Assembly: GCA_965369815.1 (NCBI GenBank)
Contig: CBDUQS010000008.1
Coordinates: 1-35,706, forward strand
Direction of reading: 5' to 3'
DNA length: 35,706 bases
Source of the DNA: DAOWGG01 sp965369815
GTDB taxonomy: Bacteria > Patescibacteriota > Gracilibacteria > UM-FILTER-43-11
Shown here: one piece after another, positions 7,252-15,841 of the stretch
Numbering within the stretch: position 1 is the first letter of the stretch
Layout of the letters: each line of letters begins with the position of its first letter
The notes under the pieces: model-generated
Databases searched by the model: none
The model's input: only the letters and a program-made list of their open reading frames with translations
Told to the model about the DNA's origin: nothing
Program-made: the position numbers and the translations under genes

Positions 7252-8223
7252 CTAATATTTGAGGCCAGTGGCTTCGCGTACTTTTTGCATGGTTTGATGA
7301 GAGACTTCGCGCACCTTTTTGGCTCCTTCTGCTAAAATTGTTTCCACTTTTTTAGGGTGATTTTGAAGCTGTTTCCTTTTTTCTTTAAAAGGCTCAAAGT
7401 GTTTTAGAATTTTTTCGAGTAACATTTTCTTGGCATCTCCATACCCGAGTCCCCCTTGTTTGAATTGAACTGCTAGCGCATCTGTCTCCGTTTTACTGGC
7501 GAATAATTTGTAGAGCTCATAAATGGTATTTCCTTCTGGTTCTTTTGATTCCTCTATTCCTTTTGAATCGGTTACGATTCCCATCACTGCTTTTTTAATT
7601 ACTTTGTCTTCGGCAAAAATAGGAATGGTGTTTCCGTAAGATTTTGACATTTTTTGCCCATCAGTTCCGGGAACCGCAGCAATCTCTTTTGGAATTTCAG
7701 GCTCTGGTATCACAAAGGTTTCCCCGAATGTGTTGTTGAATTTAATCGCAATATCCCGAGCCATTTCAACATGTTGCTTTTGGTCTTTCCCCACGGGCAC
7801 TACGTTGGCTTGATTGATTAGGATATCTGCTGTCATCAGAACAGGATAATTAAAAAGACCAAGATTTGGAAGCAACCCTTTTGCAACCTTGTCTTTATAG
7901 CTATGGGCTCTTTCCATCAATCCCATTGGAGTTAGACAAGAAAGAATCCAGGTTAGCTCAGCGGTTTCTGGTACATCGGATTGTACCCAAAAATAACACT
8001 TCTTAGGATCAATCCCCAATGCCAGCATATCCATTGCTGCTTCAAGAGTTAGATTTTTTAGTTTCTCCTGATCATTCAATGTGGTCAGTGAATGAAGGTT
8101 GGCTACAAATAAAAAGAGGTCGTTGGATTCCTGGTATTCGATCATACGCTTGATCATTCCGAAGTAATTCCCAATGTGGAGATTACCGGATGGTTGGATT
8201 CCAGAAAGAACTCTTTTTTTCAT
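7252..8223 (-). CDS. trpS: Tryptophanyl-tRNA synthetase
   Basis: A 323-residue class I aminoacyl-tRNA synthetase charging tRNA-Trp. The N-terminus SGIQPSGNLHIGNYFGMIK holds the HIGH-type motif (HIGN, residues 16-19). The KMSKS loop is exact (GTDGQKMSKSYGN, about 194-198). GKDQKQHVEMARDIA is the usual ATP and tryptophan pocket segment. Length is normal. It is the first gene of the minus-strand group trpS-pyrG-HAD. There is no Shine-Dalgarno motif in front of the ATG. Confidence 0.98.
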   Translation of the reverse strand: MKKRVLSGIQPSGNLHIGNYFGMIKRMIEYQESNDLFLFVANLHSLTTLNDQEKLKNLTLEAAMDMLALGIDPKKCYFWVQSDVPETAELTWILSCLTPMGLMERAHSYKDKVAKGLLPNLGLFNYPVLMTADILINQANVVPVGKDQKQHVEMARDIAIKFNNTFGETFVIPEPEIPKEIAAVPGTDGQKMSKSYGNTIPIFAEDKVIKKAVMGIVTDSKGIEESKEPEGNTIYELYKLFASKTETDALAVQFKQGGLGYGDAKKMLLEKILKHFEPFKEKRKQLQNHPKKVETILAEGAKKVREVSHQTMQKVREATGLKY

Positions 8224-8278
8224 AGTTTTTTAATGTAACTAGGTTAACAAAATTATATTGAAGTGGTCAACAAAAAAG

Positions 8279-8306
8279 GATTAAGCATTAAGGATTAAGA
8301 ATTAAG
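8279..8306. repeat. Heptad array NATTAAG x4
   Basis: GATTAAG, CATTAAG, GATTAAG, AATTAAG in direct succession, in the divergent spacer between trpS and the STAS gene. With the preceding G, 27 of 29 bases match the reverse complement of the array at 22822-22849. Confidence 0.75.
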
Positions 8307-8375
8307 CTTGGTAAGTCTTGTAAATTGGGGGAGTTCTCGGTATATTGATAATGTAATTTTAATAAAAATAAAAAC

Positions 8376-8732
8376 ATGTCTGAACTTACCGTTGCTTTGT
8401 CGGATGCTCCCACTCCTGGTGTTAAGGTTGTTGCTTTAACGGGTGAAATGGATGAATCTAGCTTGGAGGGACTCAAGGCTCAACTCGATCCTCTCTTGAA
8501 TGATTTGAATATAAAAGTTCTCCTTTTTGATTTTACTCAACTGGAATTCATCAATAGTAAGGGGATTGGTTATATGGTTTCGATTCATACTCATCTTTCA
8601 AAAGATCAGCGTGAAATGAGGATTGCTAGTGCAAATGAAGCCGTGATGGATGTGATTACACTAGTGGGACTTACAACCATTATTAAATATTTCAATACGG
8701 TTGAAGAGGCACTTGCAGGCTTGGTTCAATAG
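8376..8732 (+). CDS. STAS-domain protein (anti-sigma factor antagonist-like)
   Basis: A 118-residue single STAS domain. Family marks are the core strand VLLFDFTQLEFINSKGIGYMVSIH, with Ser61 at the position phosphorylated in SpoIIAA/RsbV, and VVALTGEMDESSL near the N-terminus. In characterised systems such proteins release a sigma factor or other target from a partner kinase. No kinase or sigma gene is visible here, so the partner is unknown. It precedes the antiporter gene by 78 bp. The stop codon itself begins a TAGTTTT heptad array. Confidence 0.88.
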   Translation: MSELTVALSDAPTPGVKVVALTGEMDESSLEGLKAQLDPLLNDLNIKVLLFDFTQLEFINSKGIGYMVSIHTHLSKDQREMRIASANEAVMDVITLVGLTTIIKYFNTVEEALAGLVQ

Positions 8733-8764
8733 TTTTTAGTTGATAGTTTTTAGTTTTTAGATTT
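8730..8764. repeat. Heptad array TAGTTTT x5
   Basis: TAGTTTT, TAGTTGA, TAGTTTT, TAGTTTT, TAGATTT in succession. The first unit includes the TAG stop of the STAS gene. It extends more weakly towards the antiporter start. Confidence 0.7.
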
Positions 8765-8810
8765 TAATATTACTAGTTGATTAAGAGGTAAATACTAAAA
8801 AACTAAATAT

Positions 8811-10613
8811 ATGCATGGACTATTTTTTGACCTAGGACTCGTTATTGTGTCTGCTTCGCTTGTTGGTGTGATCAGTTATTTTTTGAAGCAGCCGCTTATT
8901 CTAGCTTATATTGTGGCAGGAATTTTGATTGGGCCTTTTGGATTTGGATTAATCCATGATATTGAGGTTATTCATGTTATTGCTGAGATTGGTATTATGC
9001 TGATGCTCTTTTTGGTTGGATTGGAAATGAATCCTTCTCGCTTGAAGGATTTGGGAGTTGTGGCACTCGTAACAGGTGTAGGGCAAGTACTTTTTACTGG
9101 TCTGATAGGCTTTGGGATACTCTCACTTTTTGGCATGCCAATGATTGTTAAAGTTTATTTAACAATTGCTTTAACATTTAGTAGCACTGTTATTGCCATT
9201 AAACTTATTTACGATAAACGTGATAATAATGCTTTATATGGTCAGGTAGCGATTGGTGTTTTATTGGTTCAGGATGTTCTTGCCATATTGGCATTACTTA
9301 CGCTTAGTGGATTTAGTGAAGGCGCTGGTTTTGATTTTAAATCTTTTGGAATTATTTTACTGAGTGGCCTTGCTCTCTCAGCTGTGGTTATTTTGGTTGC
9401 GAGTAAATTGCTTGGATATTTATATAATAAGATCGCTACTTCTAATGAGCTTTTAATTCTTTTTAGTTTGAGTTGGTGCTTTGCAGTGGCTTTGGTGGCA
9501 TCAAAAATAGGTCTTAATATCGAAATTGGTGCGTTTATTGCTGGTGTGAGTTTGGCTAGCTTGCCTTATACATATGAAATTAACTCCAAAGCCAAGGTGC
9601 TTCGAGATTTCTTTATTACTATTTTCTTTGTTGGTTTAGGAGCTGGTTTGGCATTTGCTTCTATGGGGCCGTTGATAATAAAGTTTGTTATTTTATCTCT
9701 ATTTGTTCTTATTGGTAATCCGTTGATTGTAATGATTATTATGGGTGCACTTGGATATGACAAACGTACATCGTTTTTTACAGGTCTTTCTATTGCAAAT
9801 GTAAGTGAATTTTCTCTTATTTTGGTTACTATGGGGCTTTCTAAGGGGCATATCAATCAAGATATGTTTGCCATGATTACGATTGTGGGTATTTTGACAA
9901 TGACAATTTCTTCTTATTTTATGACTTACAACAACCAGATTTATAATAAGCTTCGTGATTACCTTGTCGTATTTGAATTTAAGAAAGCAAAGACAAAATT
10001 AACTAACATTAAGTCGGGTCTTAGCAATCACATTGTCTTGCTTGGCTGTGGTCAAATGGGTCAGCAAATCCTTGAGCAGATTAAGAATTTTAAAGAAGAT
10101 TATATAGTTGTGGATCATGATAATAGTGTGATTAAGGGGCTTATCAAAAAAAATATAAGTTGTATTTTTGGTGATGTGGAAGACACGGAACTTTTAAATG
10201 AATTGGGGCTTGAAAATGCGGAAACGATTATTAGTACTTTGCCTAGCCCAGAAGATAATTTGTTTTTAATTAAATACATCGAGAGAATCCCTCACGATAA
10301 ACGGCCTATTGTTTTGGTGACGGCGGATAGTGGACGTGAGGGTTTGGATCTATTTAATCGGGGTGCGGATTATGTAATTTTGAAGCACTATTTGGGCGCT
10401 GAACATGTTCATCAAATCAACCGAGAACTTTATGGGCTTGTGGAAGAGGGCCCGCTTTCTTTATTGCAGGATACTGCTGTTGGTGAGGAGAAGAAATTTA
10501 AAGGAGATCAAGATTATGCCAAAATTCTCCACAGCTTAAACAAGCTTCGTTTGGTTGAAATTAAACAGAAAATTGCCAAGCGGCATATTCAGCTGAAACC
10601 GAAGAAGATATAG
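8811..10613 (+). CDS. KefB-type cation:proton antiporter with RCK/TrkA-N domain
   Basis: A 600-residue inner-membrane transporter of the CPA2 family. About 12 hydrophobic segments fill residues 1-385, including the starting KQPLILAYIVAGILIGPFGFG and the GVLLVQDVLAILALL core. Residues about 404-520 form an RCK_N nucleotide-binding domain: HIVLLGCGQMGQQILEQI, then VVDHD and FGDVEDTELL, as in KefB/KefC. Known relatives exchange K+ or Na+ for protons; the ion cannot be read from the sequence. The C-terminus is short and basic. It converges with the next gene with only 3 bp between the stops. Confidence 0.93.
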   Translation: MHGLFFDLGLVIVSASLVGVISYFLKQPLILAYIVAGILIGPFGFGLIHDIEVIHVIAEIGIMLMLFLVGLEMNPSRLKDLGVVALVTGVGQVLFTGLIGFGILSLFGMPMIVKVYLTIALTFSSTVIAIKLIYDKRDNNALYGQVAIGVLLVQDVLAILALLTLSGFSEGAGFDFKSFGIILLSGLALSAVVILVASKLLGYLYNKIATSNELLILFSLSWCFAVALVASKIGLNIEIGAFIAGVSLASLPYTYEINSKAKVLRDFFITIFFVGLGAGLAFASMGPLIIKFVILSLFVLIGNPLIVMIIMGALGYDKRTSFFTGLSIANVSEFSLILVTMGLSKGHINQDMFAMITIVGILTMTISSYFMTYNNQIYNKLRDYLVVFEFKKAKTKLTNIKSGLSNHIVLLGCGQMGQQILEQIKNFKEDYIVVDHDNSVIKGLIKKNISCIFGDVEDTELLNELGLENAETIISTLPSPEDNLFLIKYIERIPHDKRPIVLVTADSGREGLDLFNRGADYVILKHYLGAEHVHQINRELYGLVEEGPLSLLQDTAVGEEKKFKGDQDYAKILHSLNKLRLVEIKQKIAKRHIQLKPKKI

Positions 10614-10616
10614 TTT

Positions 10617-11525
10617 TTACAGTTTCTCTTTCCACTTCTCCAAATACTCTTTGCGGCGGTCGTTATTATGGAATTTGAGCATATTATCGGATATAACAAT
10701 ATTGGCTTCTGGCCCAAGCTCTTTTGCTTTTCTTTGAGATCTTTTTTCTAGAATATTCTTTATTATCTTTTCAATTAAATCACCTCGTTTTCCTTTAAAA
10801 AGCCATTCCCAGAATTTTTTTATCCAGCTTTTTCCTCGGAAACTAAGCTTTTTTTCTTTAATATCTTCAAAGCTAAGACCGTATTTTTTCTTTAACCAGC
10901 CCTCATTCATTTCCATGAATTGTGTGTATGTTTTTTTTCCGTAAATCGGCATCAAAAGCTTTGTCCAGTAGGCCAGGTACGGGTCGCTTGGTTTCTGTTC
11001 TAGCTTTTCCATATCCATTACCTCAGGCGTTGCAAAAAAGCTTAGGCAAAACCTTCCAATAATCTTATTTCCATGCCTTCTGACACCATAGAATTGCAGA
11101 ATTAGACTCACTATGAGTCGTGCTGTCCACATTCGCCCTTTTTCGATGACAATAAATAAATCAATATCCGAAACTTCGCTGGGGTTGTCGTAAGCTAAGT
11201 TATTGCAAACCGCAATCATTTTTACAAATGGAACGTGGACTATATATTGGCAATATTGTCTCGTTCGGTTCCATAGCTTTTCGGCTAAAAAACGTCGACT
11301 TTTTCGAACATCTACCAGCTTCCCTCTCTCTTTTAATATGTAATAATCGTGCAGTTTCTCTATTTTTTCTTCTTCCTCCATTTCTCCCAAAGTTCCTTTG
11401 ATCTCTTTAATGTGGACAGGTTTGTTGTAGTGATATAGGTTTTCCTGAATTTCTTCCGCAGTGAGTGGGAAGTTGAAAATATCGAAGAATGCAATGGTTT
11501 GGAGAATGGACTTTTGGAGATTCAT
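10617..11525 (-). CDS. Nucleotidyltransferase-like protein with N-terminal winged helix
   Basis: A 302-residue protein. The N-terminus (about 1-70; FDIFNFPLTAEEIQENLY, LGEMEEEEKIEKLHDYYIL) looks like a winged helix. Residues about 110-135 contain NNLAYDNPSEVSDIDLFIVI, which resembles the pol-beta/MNT nucleotidyltransferase core (S-D-I-D-L) with the usual upstream G-S changed. The rest is basic and rich in Lys and Trp. MNT-type proteins include toxin-antitoxin antitoxins and nucleotidylating enzymes, but no partner gene is adjacent. Function is uncertain. The spacer to uvrC is divergent and short. Confidence 0.6.
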   Translation of the reverse strand: MNLQKSILQTIAFFDIFNFPLTAEEIQENLYHYNKPVHIKEIKGTLGEMEEEEKIEKLHDYYILKERGKLVDVRKSRRFLAEKLWNRTRQYCQYIVHVPFVKMIAVCNNLAYDNPSEVSDIDLFIVIEKGRMWTARLIVSLILQFYGVRRHGNKIIGRFCLSFFATPEVMDMEKLEQKPSDPYLAYWTKLLMPIYGKKTYTQFMEMNEGWLKKKYGLSFEDIKEKKLSFRGKSWIKKFWEWLFKGKRGDLIEKIIKNILEKRSQRKAKELGPEANIVISDNMLKFHNNDRRKEYLEKWKEKL

Positions 11526-11568
11526 ATTTATATATTACCAATTGTGGGCCAAATTGTAGACCAAATAA

Positions 11569-11577
11569 TGGTATAAT
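11569..11577 (+). promoter_or_regulatory. Extended -10 of uvrC
   Basis: TGGTATAAT ends 7 nt before the GTG start (11585), so the transcript would be leaderless or nearly so. No good -35 is visible. The preceding 11544-11560 (GTGGGCCAAATTGTAGA) matches 16494-16510 at 16 of 17 positions. Confidence 0.5.
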
Positions 11578-11584
11578 TCATTTT

Positions 11585-13861
11585 GTGAAAAAATCCTTTG
11601 ATAAAATTATCGTCAAACTTTCATCTTCTCCTGGTGTTTATCAGTTTTTGAATGAGAAAAAAGAGCCTCTATATATAGGTAAGGCTAAGAATCTTAAAAA
11701 GCGGGTGCAAACGTACTTTCGAAAGTCAGCGAAGCACAGTCCTCGTATTCAGAAGATGCTTGAAAAGGTTGATGAAATTAAATGGATTGAGACCAATAGC
11801 GAAATTGAGGCTTTGGTTTTGGAAGATAATTTGGTGAAAGAATTAAAGCCAAAATACAATGTGCTTTTGCGGGATGATAAAACCTTTCAGTATATTAAGG
11901 TTACGGTTGATCAGGATTATCCGGAAATTTATACGGTTCGTCGTATTACAGAAGATGGAGCGAAATATTTTGGGCCAAAAACCAGTGGTTCTGATGTGAA
12001 GCGTTTATTGGAATCAGCGAAGCGTATTTTTAAATTGTGCTCTGTTCGTAATATTAAACTCAATCCAAAGGGGGCCCCTTTGAAGGGGGCAAAGGTGGCG
12101 GTGAAAATTGGAACGAGTGAGGCCAAGCGACCTTGTCTCGATTATCATATTAAGCGTTGTATTGGGCCTTGTGTGGGAATGGTAACACCCGAAGAGTATC
12201 ATCAGTTGGTGGATAAGGCGGTTGAATTTTTAGAGGGGGATTTTAAGCCTGCTATCGACATGCTTAAAAAGCAAATGATGGACTTTGCTTCTGAAAAAAA
12301 GTTTGAACGAGCGGCGAAACTTCGGGACCAAATTGGTGCCATTGAGCGTTCGGCTGAAAAACAATTGATCACTGATACGACTATTGTCGATCGAGATGTG
12401 ATTGGTTTTGTCACTGATCTTGGGCGTCATTTTTTCAATATTTTTCAAATTAGAAATGGGCGCTTGATTGGTCAGGAGAATTTTATTCTTGAAGGAGATG
12501 ATAGTCCCTCCGAAGTTATGGAAACTTTTCTGCGTGATTATTATTCAATGGCAGCAGATATCCCAAAAGAAATTTTAATTTCATTGGAGTTAGATCAGCT
12601 TAAATTGATGCAGAATTATATTCGTCAATTTACAAGCAAGGCTGTTCAGCTTATCCATCCTCAAGCTGGAAAAAAAGATGATTTGGTTGTATTGGCTGAA
12701 AAAAATGCCCGTAGTTTTGCTGAGCAAAATAAGGCACGATGGATGGTGGACAAGAAAGGGGAGGCGGCTGTGAAAGAGCTGCAAGAAGCTCTTCAATTAG
12801 AATCTAAATTGAAGCGAATTGAATGTTATGATATTTCTCATTTATCTGGCACAGAAGTGGTTGGATCGATGGTGGTTTTTAAGAAGGGGGAGTCTGCTAC
12901 TGCTGATTATCGGCAGTTCCGATTAAAAACCACTCAGGGTGAAATTGACGATTATAAAAGTATGGCCGAAGTTCTACGTCGTCGTTTGAATTACCTTCCA
13001 GCGCTCTTGCCAGAAGATTATAAGATTGAAAAAGCGAAGAAGAAAGATGAGCCATTCATTAAAAAAACGTGGGATCAAATAGAGCGTTTTGAGTTGAAAC
13101 AGTTCTATGTGATTCGAAAAGGGAAAGAGCGAGTGGTTGCTTTGGGGCGTATTGATCCACTCAGTGAAAAGGTTCATCGCATTGCGGGTTTATGGGTAGA
13201 TCCAAAAGAGCGAGGGAAGAAGCTGGGTCATTTTATTATTAAAAAACTGATTGAATCTTCCAAGCAAAAGCGTCTTTATTTATTCTGTCATCAGGTGCTT
13301 GAAACTTACTACTTGAAGATGGGACTTGAAACGCTTCATCAGCCGCCAAAAGAATTGGGTGATCACGCCAAAAAATATTTGAAAGGTGTTCCCAAGCCTC
13401 TTTTTATGGCGTATCAAAAAAAGAAAAAGGACCTTTCCTTTGAATCAAAGCCCGATTTGATTGTGATTGATGGTGGCAAGGGACAGCTTCATGCAGCACA
13501 CGATGTGCTGTTTGAAAAAGATTTGAATATTCCGATGATTGCTTTGGCGAAACGATTGGAAGAGGTTTATGTTCCTGGAAAATCAGATCCTATTAACCTC
13601 CCATCCGATACTGAAGCGAGTTATTTGTTACAACGTATTCGTGACGAAGCTCATCGGTTTGCGATTGAGTTCAATCGATCATCGCGTGATAAAAAAATGA
13701 CCCAATCGGCTCTCGATAAAATTCCTGGAGTTGGCCCAAAGCTCAAAAAAAAGCTCCTCACTTATTTCGGATCAACTCAGAAAATTCGTGAAGCTTCTCA
13801 GGTTTCCTTGGAGCAAATTGCTGGTGAGAAGGCGGCTCAGGCGATTAAGGAAAGGCTGTAA
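11585..13861 (+). CDS. uvrC: UvrC excinuclease subunit with an inserted GNAT-like domain
   Basis: A 758-residue nucleotide-excision-repair nuclease that cuts both sides of a lesion with UvrAB. GTG 11585 is chosen because the GIY-YIG domain begins directly (SSPGVYQFLNEKKEPLYIGKAKNLKKR); the longer ORF from 11489 overlaps the divergent gene. Then come CLDYHIKRCIGPCVG, the UVR motif (about 220-250), the RNase H-like domain, and HhH repeats (IPGVGPKLKKKLL). All RNase H catalytic residues are kept: Asp416, Asp456 (or 455), Asp629 and His690. About 145 extra residues (roughly 475-615) sit between the second and third Asp. They read as a GNAT fold: IAGLWVDPKERGKKLGHFII and ETYYLKMGLE. Ordinary UvrC has about 600 residues. 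Confidence 0.95.
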   Translation: MKKSFDKIIVKLSSSPGVYQFLNEKKEPLYIGKAKNLKKRVQTYFRKSAKHSPRIQKMLEKVDEIKWIETNSEIEALVLEDNLVKELKPKYNVLLRDDKTFQYIKVTVDQDYPEIYTVRRITEDGAKYFGPKTSGSDVKRLLESAKRIFKLCSVRNIKLNPKGAPLKGAKVAVKIGTSEAKRPCLDYHIKRCIGPCVGMVTPEEYHQLVDKAVEFLEGDFKPAIDMLKKQMMDFASEKKFERAAKLRDQIGAIERSAEKQLITDTTIVDRDVIGFVTDLGRHFFNIFQIRNGRLIGQENFILEGDDSPSEVMETFLRDYYSMAADIPKEILISLELDQLKLMQNYIRQFTSKAVQLIHPQAGKKDDLVVLAEKNARSFAEQNKARWMVDKKGEAAVKELQEALQLESKLKRIECYDISHLSGTEVVGSMVVFKKGESATADYRQFRLKTTQGEIDDYKSMAEVLRRRLNYLPALLPEDYKIEKAKKKDEPFIKKTWDQIERFELKQFYVIRKGKERVVALGRIDPLSEKVHRIAGLWVDPKERGKKLGHFIIKKLIESSKQKRLYLFCHQVLETYYLKMGLETLHQPPKELGDHAKKYLKGVPKPLFMAYQKKKKDLSFESKPDLIVIDGGKGQLHAAHDVLFEKDLNIPMIALAKRLEEVYVPGKSDPINLPSDTEASYLLQRIRDEAHRFAIEFNRSSRDKKMTQSALDKIPGVGPKLKKKLLTYFGSTQKIREASQVSLEQIAGEKAAQAIKERL

Positions 13862-13862
13862 T

Positions 13863-15032
13863 TTACTGATTGCACTTGTGACATGGACATTTTTCCAGAA
13901 GGAATTTTTCTGGATTGTTTTGAATGTTATCCCCTTCATTTTTTTCGCGCCCTATCGCTTTATATTCACTTTGAGGAAGGGTTTCTGCCCCTGCTAACTC
14001 TTCGGTCGCCTTTAAAACTTCTGATTGAATAATTTTTATACTTATTTCTTTTTCTTTCAGTAGATCTTTCGCGACTTTGGCTCGGCTCATTCTTTCTGGT
14101 AATGAGCTTTGACAACATCCATTGTTTACAAAACGTCTGTCAGGAACTAGAAGGAGATGCTGATTTTCATCAGGTAAGTAAAATTCAGGTTCAATCATGA
14201 GGCTTTTTTGACTTACTCGTTTTTCTTCTTTTGGAACCCTTATAAAAAAGGCATCTTCTGAATACATCCAATTTATCTTAAGTTTATCCAATATTCGTGC
14301 GTAATTGGCTGCGTAAATGCTGCTAAAAAAAGGGTGATGTCCTTTCATATCTTTTTCATTTCTTCTTCGTCCGGCGTATAGCCAATTCTTTTTTTCTGCT
14401 TGCTCTATTCTAAATTGCTCTCTTTCAATCGTACTTAATTCTGCATATTTCTTTAGCGCACTTGCTCTTACTTCGTGTGGATCTATTTGATGTTCTATAA
14501 AAGTATGCTTTTGAACCTGAAGCGGATCTTTTAGGGTAACTCCTCGGTGACTTAATCTCTTTGCCGCATCACTATTTTTTATTTTTTTTAATTCTTGTGC
14601 ATAAAATGCACATTCAGGGTCTTCAGATTCACTTTCAAGGATTTGAATAATTTTCCTTATTGTTTCGGCGGCGGTCAGTGATTCGTTATAAATGTTTTGT
14701 AAGAATTCTTCTGTACTACAAAATCCATTTCCATTTGACTGAAAAGCATGTTCGAAGGCTCTGTCGAAAGGGTGAGAGATAGTGATTCCTAATTTCATAA
14801 TTTTTACTCGTGCATCTCCTGCTATTTTCTCAGCGTATTCAATAATTTCTGAAAGTATTTTTTGTTTTTCTTCATCTGAAATTTCATTTTTCATTTCTTT
14901 TAATTCATCCAAAAAGTGTAGCCATGTTTCTTTGTATCCTTTGCAAAATTTTGCTATTTCTAAAATCCTCCCACGAAAATTCGAGGGCTCCAAAACGGAG
15001 TTTAGTTTACTTTCAAGTTCTTGTAGTTTCAT
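13863..15032 (-). CDS. Unknown protein, possibly a decayed PD-(D/E)XK-type nuclease
   Basis: A 389-residue protein of no family I can name. The N-terminal half is charged and helical, probably coiled coil. Residues about 240-310 (SSIYAANYARILDKLKINWMY, then EPEFYLPDENQHLLL) resemble the core of small PD-(D/E)XK nucleases, which usually read E-x-N-(Y/F)-A-R, P-D-F-Y-L-P and E-V-K. Here the Glu is Ala, P-D-F is P-E-F and the E-V-K is missing, so activity would be lost. The C-terminus ends in CPCHKC, a possible metal knuckle. It converges on uvrC with 1 bp between the genes. The nuclease reading is inference. Confidence 0.6.
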   Translation of the reverse strand: MKLQELESKLNSVLEPSNFRGRILEIAKFCKGYKETWLHFLDELKEMKNEISDEEKQKILSEIIEYAEKIAGDARVKIMKLGITISHPFDRAFEHAFQSNGNGFCSTEEFLQNIYNESLTAAETIRKIIQILESESEDPECAFYAQELKKIKNSDAAKRLSHRGVTLKDPLQVQKHTFIEHQIDPHEVRASALKKYAELSTIEREQFRIEQAEKKNWLYAGRRRNEKDMKGHHPFFSSIYAANYARILDKLKINWMYSEDAFFIRVPKEEKRVSQKSLMIEPEFYLPDENQHLLLVPDRRFVNNGCCQSSLPERMSRAKVAKDLLKEKEISIKIIQSEVLKATEELAGAETLPQSEYKAIGREKNEGDNIQNNPEKFLLEKCPCHKCNQ

Positions 15033-15100
15033 TGGGAGGGCAAAACAGTGTGCTATTTTGTATCAATTCCCCAATAATGTCAAATATATTTCAGCTTAAA

Positions 15101-15128
15101 TTGACAAATTATCCCCTTGTGATAGAAT
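15101..15128 (+). promoter_or_regulatory. Promoter of the unknown gene at 15158
   Basis: Consensus TTGACA (15101-15106), 16-bp spacer and TAGAAT (15123-15128). Transcription would start near 15135, with a leader of about 23 nt and no Shine-Dalgarno motif. Confidence 0.65.
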
Positions 15129-15157
15129 AATATCCTTTTTATCTAAATTGCCCTTTT

Positions 15158-15841
15158 ATGATTAAGAGCCCCTCCGAACTTCTTCATTCTTTTGATGAGG
15201 ATCCCAATACTCGTATTGTATCCTTGGATGATCAGTTTTATCGTGTTCCTAAATTTAATATTGGTGAAAATCCTGATATTATTACTGCCATTGAGAATAA
15301 TGGGGATTTGAACACTTTTTTCTCTAAATTGGTTACGGAAGCAGCGCGTATTGTGAAGGTTCCCGTTGAAAGCTTTGAACAGGATTGGCTGGTTCAATTG
15401 CTCACTCGTTTTTGTACTCGTCAGGAGTTTTTCGATATGATTAATTCAGATGATTCTGACCCTGAAAAAGATAAAGTTCAATATCGTTATTTAGTGGATA
15501 TGGCGGTTGAGGCAATGAAAGCTACAAATCAAGCAAGTCGTGCCATACGCTATTTAACTGTTGGTGATCAAGCTTTATTTACTGTTGGGTTTTTTCCAGA
15601 ACGTATCGCTCGTCAAATGGGAGAGGACGGTATTCGATATTATTTAAATATGAGTCGGACTGGATATGGCCGTGCAGCGAGTGTTCTTGGGGAGGACTTC
15701 ATAAACAGCCTTGCTGATCGAGTTGATGATTTCCGTAAGGTGATTCGTTGTGTTTGTACGGCTACTCGTCATGAAGACCTTCAACCTTTTGATCGTTTTA
15801 TGCTTGATTGTGGTCAGGCAGAACCTATTATCGCTCATTAA
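15158..15841 (+). CDS. Conserved-looking protein of unknown function
   Basis: A 227-residue soluble protein with no signal peptide or membrane segment. The notable stretch is about residues 125-170: RYLTVGDQALFTVGFFPERIA, then YYLNMSRTGYGRAA. I recall a similar G-D-x-x-L-F-x-x-G-F-F-P-E ... Y-Y-x-x-M-x-x-x-Y-G pattern in uncharacterised proteobacterial proteins, but cannot name the family. A strong promoter precedes it. It ends 14 bp inside the convergent pilX-like gene. No function is proposed. Confidence 0.7.
   Translation: MIKSPSELLHSFDEDPNTRIVSLDDQFYRVPKFNIGENPDIITAIENNGDLNTFFSKLVTEAARIVKVPVESFEQDWLVQLLTRFCTRQEFFDMINSDDSDPEKDKVQYRYLVDMAVEAMKATNQASRAIRYLTVGDQALFTVGFFPERIARQMGEDGIRYYLNMSRTGYGRAASVLGEDFINSLADRVDDFRKVIRCVCTATRHEDLQPFDRFMLDCGQAEPIIAH

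Noticed and set aside
5561..8306. Heptad arrays read as CRISPR
   Set aside because: The units are 7 bp and adjacent with no spacers, and no cas gene is present.
13731..13997. 88-codon plus-strand ORF over the uvrC 3' end
   Set aside because: It is a frame shadow of uvrC and of the convergent gene.
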